Below, one piece after another: positions 43,083 to 52,709 of a stretch of 64,000 nucleotides of DNA. Below the pieces are notes generated by a model that was not told the origin of the DNA, did not search any database, and worked only from the letters and a program-made list of their open reading frames with translations. This DNA is from Psychroflexus aurantiacus (GTDB lineage: Bacteria; Bacteroidota; Bacteroidia; Flavobacteriales; Flavobacteriaceae): NCBI RefSeq assembly GCF_010820555.1, contig NZ_JAAIKD010000005.1, positions 1-64,000 on the forward strand, written 5' to 3'. The position numbers and the translations under genes are program-made. Each line of letters opens with the position of its first letter. The first letter of the stretch is position 1.

Positions 43083-45272
43083 ATGAATAAAGTAAAAATC
43101 ATATTAAGTCTGTTGGTCATTTTTATGACGGGCTCAATGACTTCATTGTCTGCTCAAACTAAGGAAATAAGCTTGGAGGATATTTGGAGCGGGGAGTTTA
43201 GTCAGGAGCGCATGCAAAATTTACAATCTTTAAAAGATGGCGAATCTTACATTGTTCAGAATTATGACAGATCCACTCAAAATATGAAGATTGAGGTCTT
43301 TAGCTATAAAACCGGAGAAAAAACGGCTAATCTTTTAACGAGCAATTCTATTCCGGGTCTGTCTGTTTTTCAAACCTTTTCCTTGAGTAAGGATGAAACC
43401 AAAGCGCTTTTGGGAACCGATGTGGAGTCGATTTTCAGACGTTCTACGAAAGGTATTTATTATGTATATGATTTGGAGACCAAGACATTAACCCAAATTG
43501 ATGATGTAAAAATACAATCGCCTACCTTTTCTCCGAATGGAAAAAAAGTGGGATACGTGAAAGACAATAATATTTTTTATAAGAATCTTGAAACCAATAC
43601 CACTGTAAAAGTCACCACCGATGGTGAAAAAAATAAAATCATCAACGGTGTTACAGACTGGGTGTATGAAGAAGAGTTTTCCTTTGTACGTGCTTTTGAA
43701 TGGAACCCAGGCGGAACTAAAATAGCTTATTTGAAATTTGATGAAACCAAGGTTCCGGAATTTTCTATGGACTTGTATGGGATTTACGGAGAGGACCTGT
43801 ATCCAACCCAGGAGGTTTTTAAGTACCCTAAAGCCGGAGAAGACAATGCGAAAGTAAGTCTCCATCTCTATGATTTAGACAGCAACACCAATTCTGCAAT
43901 AAACCTGGAGGTTCCTGAATACCTGCCCAGGTTAAAATGGACCGAAGATGAAAATCTGTTTAGTGTTCAAAGTTTAAACCGACATCAAAATGAACTCAAG
44001 CTCTATTTTGTGGATGCTGATACCAAAGAAGCAAGACTAGTTTTAACTGAAAAAGACAAAGCCTATGTGGACGTTACAGACGACTTAACTTTTCTGAACA
44101 ACAATAGTTTTATCTGGACCAGTGAGAAAGATGGCTGGAAACATATTTACCATTATGCTGAAGATGGAAGCCTGATCAACCAGGTCACAAGCGGAGCCTG
44201 GGAGGTGACGAATTATTACGGATTTGATGACAAGTCAGGGCGAATTTATTTCCAAAGTACAGAACAGGGAAGTGTTAATCGGGATGTGTATTCCGTTTTG
44301 GCTAATGGAAAAAATAAAGTAAGACTGACTCAAAACACAGGAACCAACAGAGCAGATTTCAGTGCAGACTACACGTATTTTGTCAATACATTTACCAACA
44401 CGACCACCCCTGCGGTGTATACCTTGCATAGAGCAAAAAACGGAAAACTTGTAAGAGAAATCAAGGATAATTCAGCTTTGCTTGAGAAACTGGATAACTA
44501 TAATTTATCACCCAAAGAGCTTTCTACGATAGAGGTTAATGGATATGAACTAAACACCTGGATGATAAAGCCGCCAAACTTTGATCCTGAAAAAATCTAT
44601 CCTTTATTGATGTTTCAATATTCCGGTCCAGGTTCACAATCGGTTTCTAATACGTTTTTTGGCACCAATGACTACTGGTATCAGATGCTTGCTCAGCAAG
44701 GTTATATTGTAGCCTGTGTGGATGGAAGAGGGACAGGATTTAAAGGCAGAGATTTCAAGAAAATAACTCAGGAACAGCTCGGTAAATACGAGCTTGAGGA
44801 TCAGATTTCTTCAGCTAAACTTTTTGGAGAAAGAGACTATATCAATGCAGACAGGATTGGGATTTGGGGATGGAGTTACGGAGGATTCATGTCCACCAAC
44901 GCTATCTTCCAGGCAAATGATGTGTTCAAAGCAGCTATTGCGGTTGCACCGGTAACCAGCTGGAGGTTTTACGATACGGTTTATACCGAACGTTATATGA
45001 CAACTCCCCAGGAAAACCCTTCGGGTTATGACGATAATTCGCCGATTACCCATGTAGACGAATTCGATAAAGGAAATTATCTGCTGGTTCACGGTAGCGG
45101 AGATGATAATGTACATGTGCAAAATTCCATGCAGCTCATAGAAGCTTTGGTTCAGGCCAATAAACAATTTGACTGGCGAATTTACCCGGACAAAAACCAT
45201 GGAATTTACGGAGGGAATACTCGCCTTCACCTGTACACATTGATGACTAATTTTATTAAAGAAAACCTATAA
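43083..45272 (+). CDS. Dipeptidyl peptidase IV-like S9 peptidase
   Basis: This 729-residue secreted serine peptidase has a signal peptide (residues ~1-24, ending SLSAQ). A DPP-IV N-terminal beta-propeller follows, including the Glu-Glu substrate anchor in WVYEEEFSF. The C-terminal hydrolase has its catalytic Ser in GWSYGGFMS, Asp in GSGDDNVH and His in KNHGIYG. It removes X-Pro or X-Ala dipeptides from peptide N-termini. The upstream ATG at 43035 would bury the signal peptide, so 43083 is chosen. A POT peptide importer gene follows after 5 bp, suggesting digestion coupled to uptake. Confidence 0.93.
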   Translation: MNKVKIILSLLVIFMTGSMTSLSAQTKEISLEDIWSGEFSQERMQNLQSLKDGESYIVQNYDRSTQNMKIEVFSYKTGEKTANLLTSNSIPGLSVFQTFSLSKDETKALLGTDVESIFRRSTKGIYYVYDLETKTLTQIDDVKIQSPTFSPNGKKVGYVKDNNIFYKNLETNTTVKVTTDGEKNKIINGVTDWVYEEEFSFVRAFEWNPGGTKIAYLKFDETKVPEFSMDLYGIYGEDLYPTQEVFKYPKAGEDNAKVSLHLYDLDSNTNSAINLEVPEYLPRLKWTEDENLFSVQSLNRHQNELKLYFVDADTKEARLVLTEKDKAYVDVTDDLTFLNNNSFIWTSEKDGWKHIYHYAEDGSLINQVTSGAWEVTNYYGFDDKSGRIYFQSTEQGSVNRDVYSVLANGKNKVRLTQNTGTNRADFSADYTYFVNTFTNTTTPAVYTLHRAKNGKLVREIKDNSALLEKLDNYNLSPKELSTIEVNGYELNTWMIKPPNFDPEKIYPLLMFQYSGPGSQSVSNTFFGTNDYWYQMLAQQGYIVACVDGRGTGFKGRDFKKITQEQLGKYELEDQISSAKLFGERDYINADRIGIWGWSYGGFMSTNAIFQANDVFKAAIAVAPVTSWRFYDTVYTERYMTTPQENPSGYDDNSPITHVDEFDKGNYLLVHGSGDDNVHVQNSMQLIEALVQANKQFDWRIYPDKNHGIYGGNTRLHLYTLMTNFIKENL

Positions 45273-45277
45273 TCTAT

Positions 45278-47188
45278 ATGGAAGCCACAGTTAAACCAGC
45301 CTATCAAAAAGAATTATTTGGCCATCCAGCAGGTCTTTACATTTTGTTTTTTACAGAGCTTTGGGAACGTTTTTCCTATTATGGCATGCGTGCTATTCTT
45401 ACGCTGTATATGCTTGCCAAGGTGAGTTCAGAAAATCCCGGTCTGGGCTGGGAAGAAGGAAAAGCGCTCGCTATTTACGGATGGTATACCATGCTGGTGT
45501 ATGTGGTTTCAATTCCAGGAGGAATTATAGCAGATAAAATCCTGGGACAGAAGCAATCAGTCATGATTGGTGGCTGGCTTTTGGTTGCCGGACACGGGGT
45601 ATTATCTATCGAACAGGACTGGGCTTTCTACTCGGGTCTTTTACTCATCATACTCGGTGTCGGAATGCTGAAACCCAATATTTCTACCATGGTCGGCGGA
45701 CTCTATAGAGAAGGAGATGCAAGACGTGACAAAGGATTTTCTATATTTTATATTGGTATCAATGTTGGTGCAGCAGTAGCGGCCATTTTGGTGGGCTATA
45801 TCGCTTCAGAATACGGATGGCATTACGGATTCGGTCTTGCGGCCATAGGAATGGTTTTGGGCCAGCTGGTTTATATATTTGGACAGAGATTCCTTACGCA
45901 TGTGGGAAACAAGCCTAGCAGTTTAATCCATGCCGAAGAATCCTCCGTGTCTATCAAGGACATATTTCAAGATATGCTTTCTACTAAAAAATCACTTGTA
46001 GTACTCGTTCTGCTGGTTGCTTTGTCTTTTGTGATTCCTCTACAATTTATGGAAACTGAAGTTACAGCTTACATTGTGTTTTTCATTTTCCTGTCGGTTG
46101 TAGTAGGTTTCATGATGACCGTTTACGAAGATTTGAATGGCAAAATTGAAAAAGACCGGTTTATCGTTTTGCTGCTTTCCTTTTTAATCGTAATTGTCTT
46201 TTGGGGCGCTTTTGAGCAGGCCGGTGGCTTATTGAATATTTATGCTCAGCAAAAAACAGATCGATTTTTACCGGTCTTTGATTATACAGTACCCGCAGCC
46301 TTTTTCCAGTCCCTTAACCCAACCTATATTATTTTATTTGGAATTCCCGTAGCCTGGTTTTGGAGTCGTATGAAGAAAAAAGGGAAAGAAGCCTCATCTA
46401 TTTTCAAAATGGCCATAGGGGTGATTGTCATGGGTCTTGGATTTGTCTTTATGGTATTTGCTACTTTACAGTACGAAGCCAACGGTGAATCTGCGATTTA
46501 CTGGCTTATTTTTGCTTATTTACTACACACCATAGGAGAACTCTCTGCCTCGCCCGTAGCCTTGTCATTCATAACGAAACTCGCCCCTTTGCGTTATGGC
46601 GCTTTGATGATGGGACTTTATTTTGCGGCGACAGGCCTTGGTAATAAAGTAGCAGGAATTATAGGGGAATCTTCGCAGGCCGAACGCATTGAGATTGAAC
46701 TTAGTGCAGATCAAAATCAACTCCTACAGTTTGTTGCCAACGAAAATCCTGAAGAGGTTTTCCAGAACAATAAAGCCTTTACCATAGAAACACAGCTCTA
46801 TACAACTGCATCGGGTGAGGTTGTCTTTGAAGAAGTCAGTACAAATGAGGAAATCAATTCTATATTTACTTACGAAGGAGATAAGTCTAAGTCTGAATTG
46901 CTTAGCAGGATAAAGCCTTACAGTACTTCTGAAGATAACAAGCTGCTGACTTACTTAAAGTTTGATTACCAGGAGGGCGCATATCAGGGAAGAATAGAAA
47001 TAGATCAGTTCCAGACCGATCTTGAATTTCAAACCTTCATGGGCATTGTGATTTTCACTGTTGCTTTTGGAGTCTTAGTTATTTTACTGCTCAAACCCTT
47101 AAAACGACTGACTCACGGTGCTGAAGAAAAAGAAGTCGAAGGTCTTGAAGCGGAAGGCTTCGAAATTGCAGATGATGAAGTAAAATAA
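45278..47188 (+). CDS. POT family proton-dependent oligopeptide transporter
   Basis: This 636-residue inner-membrane importer of di- and tripeptides has the POT signature FTELWERFSYYGMRAIL near residues 21-37, plus about 12-14 helices. It is longer than the usual ~500 residues. A soluble, extracytoplasmic insert of ~118 residues (about 470-587, acidic and polar) lies before the last helix, followed by an acidic C-terminal tail. It is 5 bp after the DPP-IV gene and 5 bp before a thioredoxin-like gene. Proton coupling is inferred from the family. Confidence 0.92.
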   Translation: MEATVKPAYQKELFGHPAGLYILFFTELWERFSYYGMRAILTLYMLAKVSSENPGLGWEEGKALAIYGWYTMLVYVVSIPGGIIADKILGQKQSVMIGGWLLVAGHGVLSIEQDWAFYSGLLLIILGVGMLKPNISTMVGGLYREGDARRDKGFSIFYIGINVGAAVAAILVGYIASEYGWHYGFGLAAIGMVLGQLVYIFGQRFLTHVGNKPSSLIHAEESSVSIKDIFQDMLSTKKSLVVLVLLVALSFVIPLQFMETEVTAYIVFFIFLSVVVGFMMTVYEDLNGKIEKDRFIVLLLSFLIVIVFWGAFEQAGGLLNIYAQQKTDRFLPVFDYTVPAAFFQSLNPTYIILFGIPVAWFWSRMKKKGKEASSIFKMAIGVIVMGLGFVFMVFATLQYEANGESAIYWLIFAYLLHTIGELSASPVALSFITKLAPLRYGALMMGLYFAATGLGNKVAGIIGESSQAERIEIELSADQNQLLQFVANENPEEVFQNNKAFTIETQLYTTASGEVVFEEVSTNEEINSIFTYEGDKSKSELLSRIKPYSTSEDNKLLTYLKFDYQEGAYQGRIEIDQFQTDLEFQTFMGIVIFTVAFGVLVILLLKPLKRLTHGAEEKEVEGLEAEGFEIADDEVK

Positions 47189-47193
47189 AAGAG

Positions 47194-47733
47194 ATGAAGT
47201 ATTTGTATTTAGCGTTTATGTTTTTCATGCTTCATTCGGTGCATGCACAAATTGAATGGATGACCATGAATGAAGCTTTGGAAGCTCAAAAGAAGGAGCC
47301 CAAAAAGATATTCGCAGACGTTTATACAGACTGGTGCGGGCCTTGTAAAATGATGGATAAAAACACCTTTTCAAATCCGGACTTTGCCAAGTACGTAAAC
47401 GCCCATTTTTATCCTGTAAAATTTAATGCGGAAGGAACCGAAATGGTAGACTATCAGGGCTTTGAATACACCAATCCAAACTATAAACCAGAACTCAAAG
47501 GCAAGCGAAATGCCCAGCATCTTTTCGCTAATGCCCTGAAAGTTTCGGGTTATCCTACGGTTGTTTTCTTTGATGAAGAATCTGATGTCATTGCCCCTGT
47601 GGTAGGCTATAGAACTGCTGAACAGCTTGAGATTTATCTCAAAATGATCGCTACAGACGATTACAAAGAGCTAACTACTCAGGAGGCATGGCAGGCTTAT
47701 CAGGCAGATTTTGAAGGAACCTTTGAGAATTAA
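47194..47733 (+). CDS. Secreted thioredoxin family protein
   Basis: This 179-residue protein has a signal peptide (residues ~1-19, ending HAQ). Its thioredoxin fold has the active-site motif WCGPC in YTDWCGPCKMMDK, and the cis-proline region is SGYPTVVFFD. It is close to the thioredoxin_7/DUF255-like group. It probably acts as a periplasmic disulfide reductant. It shares the transcript with DPP-IV and POT, and its stop codon overlaps, tail to tail, that of comEC. Confidence 0.88.
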   Translation: MKYLYLAFMFFMLHSVHAQIEWMTMNEALEAQKKEPKKIFADVYTDWCGPCKMMDKNTFSNPDFAKYVNAHFYPVKFNAEGTEMVDYQGFEYTNPNYKPELKGKRNAQHLFANALKVSGYPTVVFFDEESDVIAPVVGYRTAEQLEIYLKMIATDDYKELTTQEAWQAYQADFEGTFEN

Positions 47734-49790
47734 TTTCCGGGAAATACAAATGCTCCCTGTTCCCAGGTGGAATGGAAGTTTACATTGAGTTTTTTGGCTG
47801 AAGTCTGCCAGCGTTCAATGTCGGTTCTGTAATTGCTTCCATCAGCAATTATTTGTTTGGGTTTCAGGTCCGATAAAACCCTATCCAGATTGATGTCGGG
47901 TGAATTCTTTAAAAGCAGGTAATCCGGCTGAAAGTTCCCTTTAGGATAAACAGGAATGCTATCCAAAACAAATAAAATTTCAGTTGAGTTGAGCAGATAT
48001 ACGTTTCTAAAGCCAGAGATTTGGATCGAATCAACCCCTCTCAAGGTTTTGTAATTTTTAATGTGGTAAGCCTCTTTTAGGGAATCTTTAGGGTGAATCG
48101 TATCGCTATATAATTTCAGATTTGAACCCTTGAGAACTCCAAGCTGAGAGTTTTTATAGGTTTGAAAAACCAAAACTTCTTCTTGCTGAAATTGATTTCG
48201 ATGTTCAATACCAAAGCATACCAGTAAAGCGATTAGCGATACATTCAGAAGAGCATAATTCCATAATTTTCGTTTTGAATTCCAAAACATGAGACTGAAC
48301 AGCAGAATGAGACTGCTAATGAGCATAGCTTTGGTATAATAGATGTCGGCAAAAACAAGATTTTCTTTGGAGGCTATCCAGTTGACAAAGCCTAAAAGAA
48401 TATCCAGGAGCTGGCCATACATTGCCACGATTATTTCAGGCAACACCCCTGTCAGACTCAAAATGATAACCAGGATACCTCCGGCGATAATAAGTCCGAG
48501 TCCGGGCAAAATCACCAAATTACTGAGCAAAAACAAGCCGGGGAACTGATGAAAATAATATAAGCTTAAGGGTAAAACGCCCAGTTGAGCAGCGATGGTC
48601 ACGGTCACGATATCCCAAATTTTCTGATCTAAAAAATAGCCTGGCTGGTAAAGCCTGGAAAGCCTGGGCTGAAGTGTGACTATGCTTATAACCGCCAGAT
48701 AACTCAGCTGGAAACCGACATGATAAATCAGGTAGGGATTAATCAGAATCAAAAACACAGCAGAAAGGGCTAATGTATTGATGGCGCTGGTTTTTCGTTT
48801 GTAATTGAGGGCCAGGCTCAAAAACGAAAACATGACCGCCGCTCTCAAGACCGAAGGGGTGAATCCTGCTAGTGCTGCAAACCCCCAGATTCCAAGTAAA
48901 ACAAGACCTTCCCGAAACAACCTACCGTATTTTATTTTTAGTAAAGCCTTTGTGATAAACTGTAAAATGAGTAAGACAATACCCACATGCAAGCCTGAAA
49001 CGGCGAGAATATGAACCACACCTGCTTTTGAAAACCGGTCATAAGTTTCCGGATTCATATCTTGTTTTTGGCCCAGTAATAAAGCCTGAATAATATCCAT
49101 TTGGTCCTTGGTAAATGCATGCCTGTCCAAGGAATTTTGAATTTTACGTCTTGCCTTTTCACCGAAGCTTGAAAAACTGAAGCCGGATTGTGTCTCTACA
49201 CTGATTTGATCAGCCTCAGAGTCGATGACATGGCTGATCTGTTGTGAAAACATATAATCCTTGTAATTAAATTGCTGTGGATTCAGAGGGTCTTTAAATG
49301 GCGTAAGTTTTCCGAAACCTGAAATTTTAGAATTTGAGGAGATTCGGAGCGTATCTGAAACAGGAATCTGAACTAAGATCTTGCCTTTAGCCGTTCTGCC
49401 CTGCACAGAGTTCAGCTTTATTTCGTATTTGTCTTTGTAGTTGCTAGACTTTAAAACCTTAACGACTACTCCTTCAAAAGAGAAATGCTTTACTTCAGAA
49501 GTCTCTGCGGTTAAGAAATGCGTATAATGGTTTTTTTGATGTTTTGGCAGGTGGATTTTGGTATTTAGTACCCCCAGGCTAAAAAGAAATGAAAGTGCAG
49601 TAAGCGTAAAGGTAAATTTCATTTTTGGATACATCTTAGCTATCCAAAAGGATACAAGAAAACCAATAAAAAGCACCAGGACGGTGAAGAGGTAATCTGA
49701 AAAACCAAGTTTATAATCCGTAAAGCCAAACCAGACCCCCAAAAAGAATACTAAACACACTTGCAGCAAAGGAAGGTTAGCAAACTTCAT
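47730..49790 (-). CDS. ComEC/Rec2 family DNA uptake channel protein
   Basis: This 686-residue membrane protein has an N-terminal DUF4131-like segment and the Competence domain (ILAVSGLHVGIVLLILQ near residue 265). About ten membrane helices are followed by a C-terminal ~170 residues with no metallo-beta-lactamase motif (no HxHxDH). Bacteroidota ComEC proteins often lack that nuclease domain. It would move single-stranded DNA across the inner membrane. It is the last gene of the wza-wzc operon, 15 bp after the NlpC/P60 gene. The competence role is inferred from the family. Confidence 0.86.
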   Translation of the reverse strand: MKFANLPLLQVCLVFFLGVWFGFTDYKLGFSDYLFTVLVLFIGFLVSFWIAKMYPKMKFTFTLTALSFLFSLGVLNTKIHLPKHQKNHYTHFLTAETSEVKHFSFEGVVVKVLKSSNYKDKYEIKLNSVQGRTAKGKILVQIPVSDTLRISSNSKISGFGKLTPFKDPLNPQQFNYKDYMFSQQISHVIDSEADQISVETQSGFSFSSFGEKARRKIQNSLDRHAFTKDQMDIIQALLLGQKQDMNPETYDRFSKAGVVHILAVSGLHVGIVLLILQFITKALLKIKYGRLFREGLVLLGIWGFAALAGFTPSVLRAAVMFSFLSLALNYKRKTSAINTLALSAVFLILINPYLIYHVGFQLSYLAVISIVTLQPRLSRLYQPGYFLDQKIWDIVTVTIAAQLGVLPLSLYYFHQFPGLFLLSNLVILPGLGLIIAGGILVIILSLTGVLPEIIVAMYGQLLDILLGFVNWIASKENLVFADIYYTKAMLISSLILLFSLMFWNSKRKLWNYALLNVSLIALLVCFGIEHRNQFQQEEVLVFQTYKNSQLGVLKGSNLKLYSDTIHPKDSLKEAYHIKNYKTLRGVDSIQISGFRNVYLLNSTEILFVLDSIPVYPKGNFQPDYLLLKNSPDINLDRVLSDLKPKQIIADGSNYRTDIERWQTSAKKLNVNFHSTWEQGAFVFPGN

Positions 49791-49805
49791 AGATGTGGGT
49801 CTGGG

Positions 49806-50306
49806 TTAATAAATCACTCGCCTGCTTTTTACATAGTTTTTCCTCCAGTAGGGATTATTGATGGAGGAGATCATCACACCCTGTGAAGAACTGGAATGTA
49901 TGAAATCTACTGTTTTTTTTGTCCGGTAAACCACTAAACCCACATGATTGACTTTCCTGCTGGTTTTGGATGTTCTAAAGAAAACAAGATCCCCTACATC
50001 TACGTGTTTAAAGTTAAGGCTTTTTCCGGTTTTTGATAGTTGTTTCACTGTCCTTGGTAATTCTATACCATAACGCAAAAAAGACAGGTGAAGCAGGCCT
50101 GAGCAGTCTATCCCAGAAGGGTTCATGCCCCCGTATTTGTAGGGTGTGCCGAGATAGGTTTTGGAGTAACTGACGATGCTTGATATGGTGTTAACTCTTT
50201 CTGTTTCGGCTTGTATTGCTCTTTTGGATCCACCGCAAGAGGCAAGCGTCCATGCAAAAGCACATAAAAGAAGTTTAACACCGATGTTGTTTTGCAAATT
50301 AAGCAT
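49806..50306 (-). CDS. NlpC/P60 (C40) family lipoprotein hydrolase
   Basis: This 166-residue protein has a lipoprotein signal (lipobox LASC). The C40 peptidase domain follows, with the catalytic cysteine in GIDCSGLLHLSF, a histidine in NHVGLVVY and a further histidine in FIHSSSSQGV. It probably cuts peptidoglycan stem peptides in the periplasm. The ATG at 50306 is preferred to a TTG at 50315 that overlaps wzc. It is 2 bp after wzc, so it is likely made together with the polysaccharide export machinery and may open the wall for the export channel. Confidence 0.88.
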   Translation of the reverse strand: MLNLQNNIGVKLLLCAFAWTLASCGGSKRAIQAETERVNTISSIVSYSKTYLGTPYKYGGMNPSGIDCSGLLHLSFLRYGIELPRTVKQLSKTGKSLNFKHVDVGDLVFFRTSKTSRKVNHVGLVVYRTKKTVDFIHSSSSQGVMISSINNPYWRKNYVKSRRVIY

Positions 50307-50308
50307 GT

Positions 50309-52702
50309 TTACCAAAACTTCCAGGCTCTCTTTTTTTCTTGGCTTTCCCCATAACCGTAGCCATAACCATAGTTGTAAGCATTAATACCACTTTCATCCA
50401 GACCGTTAATCACAACACCCATGTTATTGAGTTTCTTTTGTTCATAAATGTCTCGAACGTGGGGAAGAAGCCTGGTATCTGTATATCCGGACCTCATGAT
50501 GTATAAAGTAGTGTCTGCATATTTTGAGATAAGAATGGTATCTGTTACCAGAATGGTTGGTGCAGTATCAACTATTATATAATCGTAAGTTTGCTTTGCT
50601 TCCTCCAGCAATTCAGAAAATCTTGAAGTCATGAGCATCTCTGCTGGATTGGGAGGAATATCTCCTGAAAGAATAACATCCAAATTTAAGCCTTCCACCG
50701 AGTCTTTAATGATGATGTCTTTTGCAGTAATTGAGTTGTCATAGAGGTAATTTGTAACCCCAAGTTTATCTTTACTAAGATTTAAATAATTGTGTACCTG
50801 AGGATTTCTAATATCGCAGCCGATTAAAAGGGTTTTCTTTTTGGCGGCTACCAAAGAAGAGGCTAAGTTGATAGCCACGAAGGTTTTTCCTTCTCCTTTG
50901 GTGGTTGAAGTAACAAAGACTACCTCTGAATTTGATGCAGAAGCTTCGTCTTTCCCCAAATTCATAAAGTTAAGGTTGGTCCTCATAATTCTAAATGCCT
51001 CTGCAACCGAAGACCTGTCATTAGGCATTATAATCTTGTTTTCTTTTCCTTTATACTGAGGCACTTCAGCCACAACCGGAAGGTTGGGTAAAAAGGCCTT
51101 AATCTGATCTTTACTTTTAATTTTTGTATCAAATAAGAAAAATATGTAAAGTATACCAAAGGGAACCACGAGTCCAATAATCAAACTTGCCAGCAAAATT
51201 ATACTGGATTTTGGACTTACAGGTTCAGGCTGTGTATACGGAAAATCAACCACTTTAATGATGGGTGAAGTGATGGCATAAGACAGTGCGGCTTCTTCTC
51301 TTTTTTGAAGTAAAAACAAATAAAGCCTTTCTTTTACTTCCTGCTGGCGCCTGATGATTCTTATTTGCTTTTCCTGCTCGGGCAACTGTCCTATATTAAT
51401 ATCAAACTCTTGCTCTCTGCGCTTAACCTCACTCAAAGAAATTTCGAGGCTTTTGATGTAATTATTAATCGTGTTAAGGATATTATTCCTTAACTGCTTT
51501 ATAATTTTGTTTAACTCAATTAAAGCAGGATTTTCGTTAGTAGAAGAAATCAGTAAACGTTCCCTTTCTAAAATTTTATCATTGTAGGTTTCAGTAAAAC
51601 TATTGATATTATCGTTATCAATTCCTATCCGAGCAGGAAGTAAGTCATATTCCTCTTGCTCTAAAAGTTCTTCTTTAAAGTTTTTTGTTAAAGATAATTG
51701 AGTGCTGATTTCATACACTCGTAATTCTGCCTGTGTGCTTTTAGTAAAAAGGACTTCAGCATTATTTTCAATTTCAACTAAATCATTTTTGCTTTTGAAG
51801 TTTGCCAGGCCGCTTTCTACAGTGTCCAGTTCGTCCACAAGATAGTTCAAGCGCTTTATAACAAATTCCTCTGTGCTTTTGGCAATCAACCTATTGTCTT
51901 CAACGCCGTCAGAATTAAATTGTTCGATAAGAGAATTTAAAATGGCTTCGTTTTTAGATTCATTTTGACCCTGGATGGAAACGTCCAAAATTTCACTTCT
52001 ATCGCCAAGAGGCTCTACAGTCAATTGTTTTGTTAGCGAAGTTACTGCCTTGGGTGTTGAAACATAGCTAAAAGCATATTCATTACCTGCGAGCTGAGTA
52101 ATATCTCCCTCAAAACGCGGGTTGAAATTAAGCATCATAGGATAACCGTCAATAAGCATTGGCTCTCCAACAGTATATTTTTTAGAAACTTCAGTTTCTT
52201 TATTGCGAATTTCAAATTCACTTAAAGATTCAAATTCAATTGCATAAGAGGCGATAGAATCAGATTCAGGAACAAATTCCTTATCTATCCATGAGATGGT
52301 GAATGGTCGTTCATCTCCCCATAATTCTGAAGATTTAAAATTCCCGGATAGGAAGTACCTTTTTGACAATTCTAAATTTTCAACAACTTTTTTAGCCAGC
52401 CTTCTGGAATTTAAAATTTCTTTCTCATTTTCCAGGTTCACTTTACTCATGTCTAAAAGTGGCGCAGCACCTTCAAGACCTGTGAGGTCGAGACCACTTT
52501 GCTCCTTAAGCACTTTTATCTGAGCATTGGTTTGATAGACATTGCTGGTGTAGCGTAAATAAATAAAAGCAACCGCTACTGAGATCACAATGCAGACTAA
52601 AAACCAGGGCCAGTATTTAAGGTACTGAAGAACGATTTTTTTTAGATCTTCAGTATTATCCTCCTGAGTAGAGTTTATATGAGTTGTGTTTGGATTTTCC
52701 AT
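50309..52702 (-). CDS. Wzc-type polysaccharide co-polymerase and tyrosine autokinase
   Basis: This 797-residue protein has an N-terminal Wzz domain with a membrane helix near residues 33-53, a long periplasmic coiled-coil part and a second helix near residue 495. The cytosolic BY-kinase domain shows Walker A TKGEGKTF, Walker A' LLIGCDIRNP and Walker B IIVDTAP. It ends in a tyrosine-rich tail (YNYGYGYGYGES), the usual autophosphorylation cluster. Phosphorylation cycles control export-chain length. It is 7 bp after wza and 2 bp before the NlpC/P60 gene. Confidence 0.93.
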   Translation of the reverse strand: MENPNTTHINSTQEDNTEDLKKIVLQYLKYWPWFLVCIVISVAVAFIYLRYTSNVYQTNAQIKVLKEQSGLDLTGLEGAAPLLDMSKVNLENEKEILNSRRLAKKVVENLELSKRYFLSGNFKSSELWGDERPFTISWIDKEFVPESDSIASYAIEFESLSEFEIRNKETEVSKKYTVGEPMLIDGYPMMLNFNPRFEGDITQLAGNEYAFSYVSTPKAVTSLTKQLTVEPLGDRSEILDVSIQGQNESKNEAILNSLIEQFNSDGVEDNRLIAKSTEEFVIKRLNYLVDELDTVESGLANFKSKNDLVEIENNAEVLFTKSTQAELRVYEISTQLSLTKNFKEELLEQEEYDLLPARIGIDNDNINSFTETYNDKILERERLLISSTNENPALIELNKIIKQLRNNILNTINNYIKSLEISLSEVKRREQEFDINIGQLPEQEKQIRIIRRQQEVKERLYLFLLQKREEAALSYAITSPIIKVVDFPYTQPEPVSPKSSIILLASLIIGLVVPFGILYIFFLFDTKIKSKDQIKAFLPNLPVVAEVPQYKGKENKIIMPNDRSSVAEAFRIMRTNLNFMNLGKDEASASNSEVVFVTSTTKGEGKTFVAINLASSLVAAKKKTLLIGCDIRNPQVHNYLNLSKDKLGVTNYLYDNSITAKDIIIKDSVEGLNLDVILSGDIPPNPAEMLMTSRFSELLEEAKQTYDYIIVDTAPTILVTDTILISKYADTTLYIMRSGYTDTRLLPHVRDIYEQKKLNNMGVVINGLDESGINAYNYGYGYGYGESQEKKRAWKFW

Positions 52703-52709
52703 AAATAAA

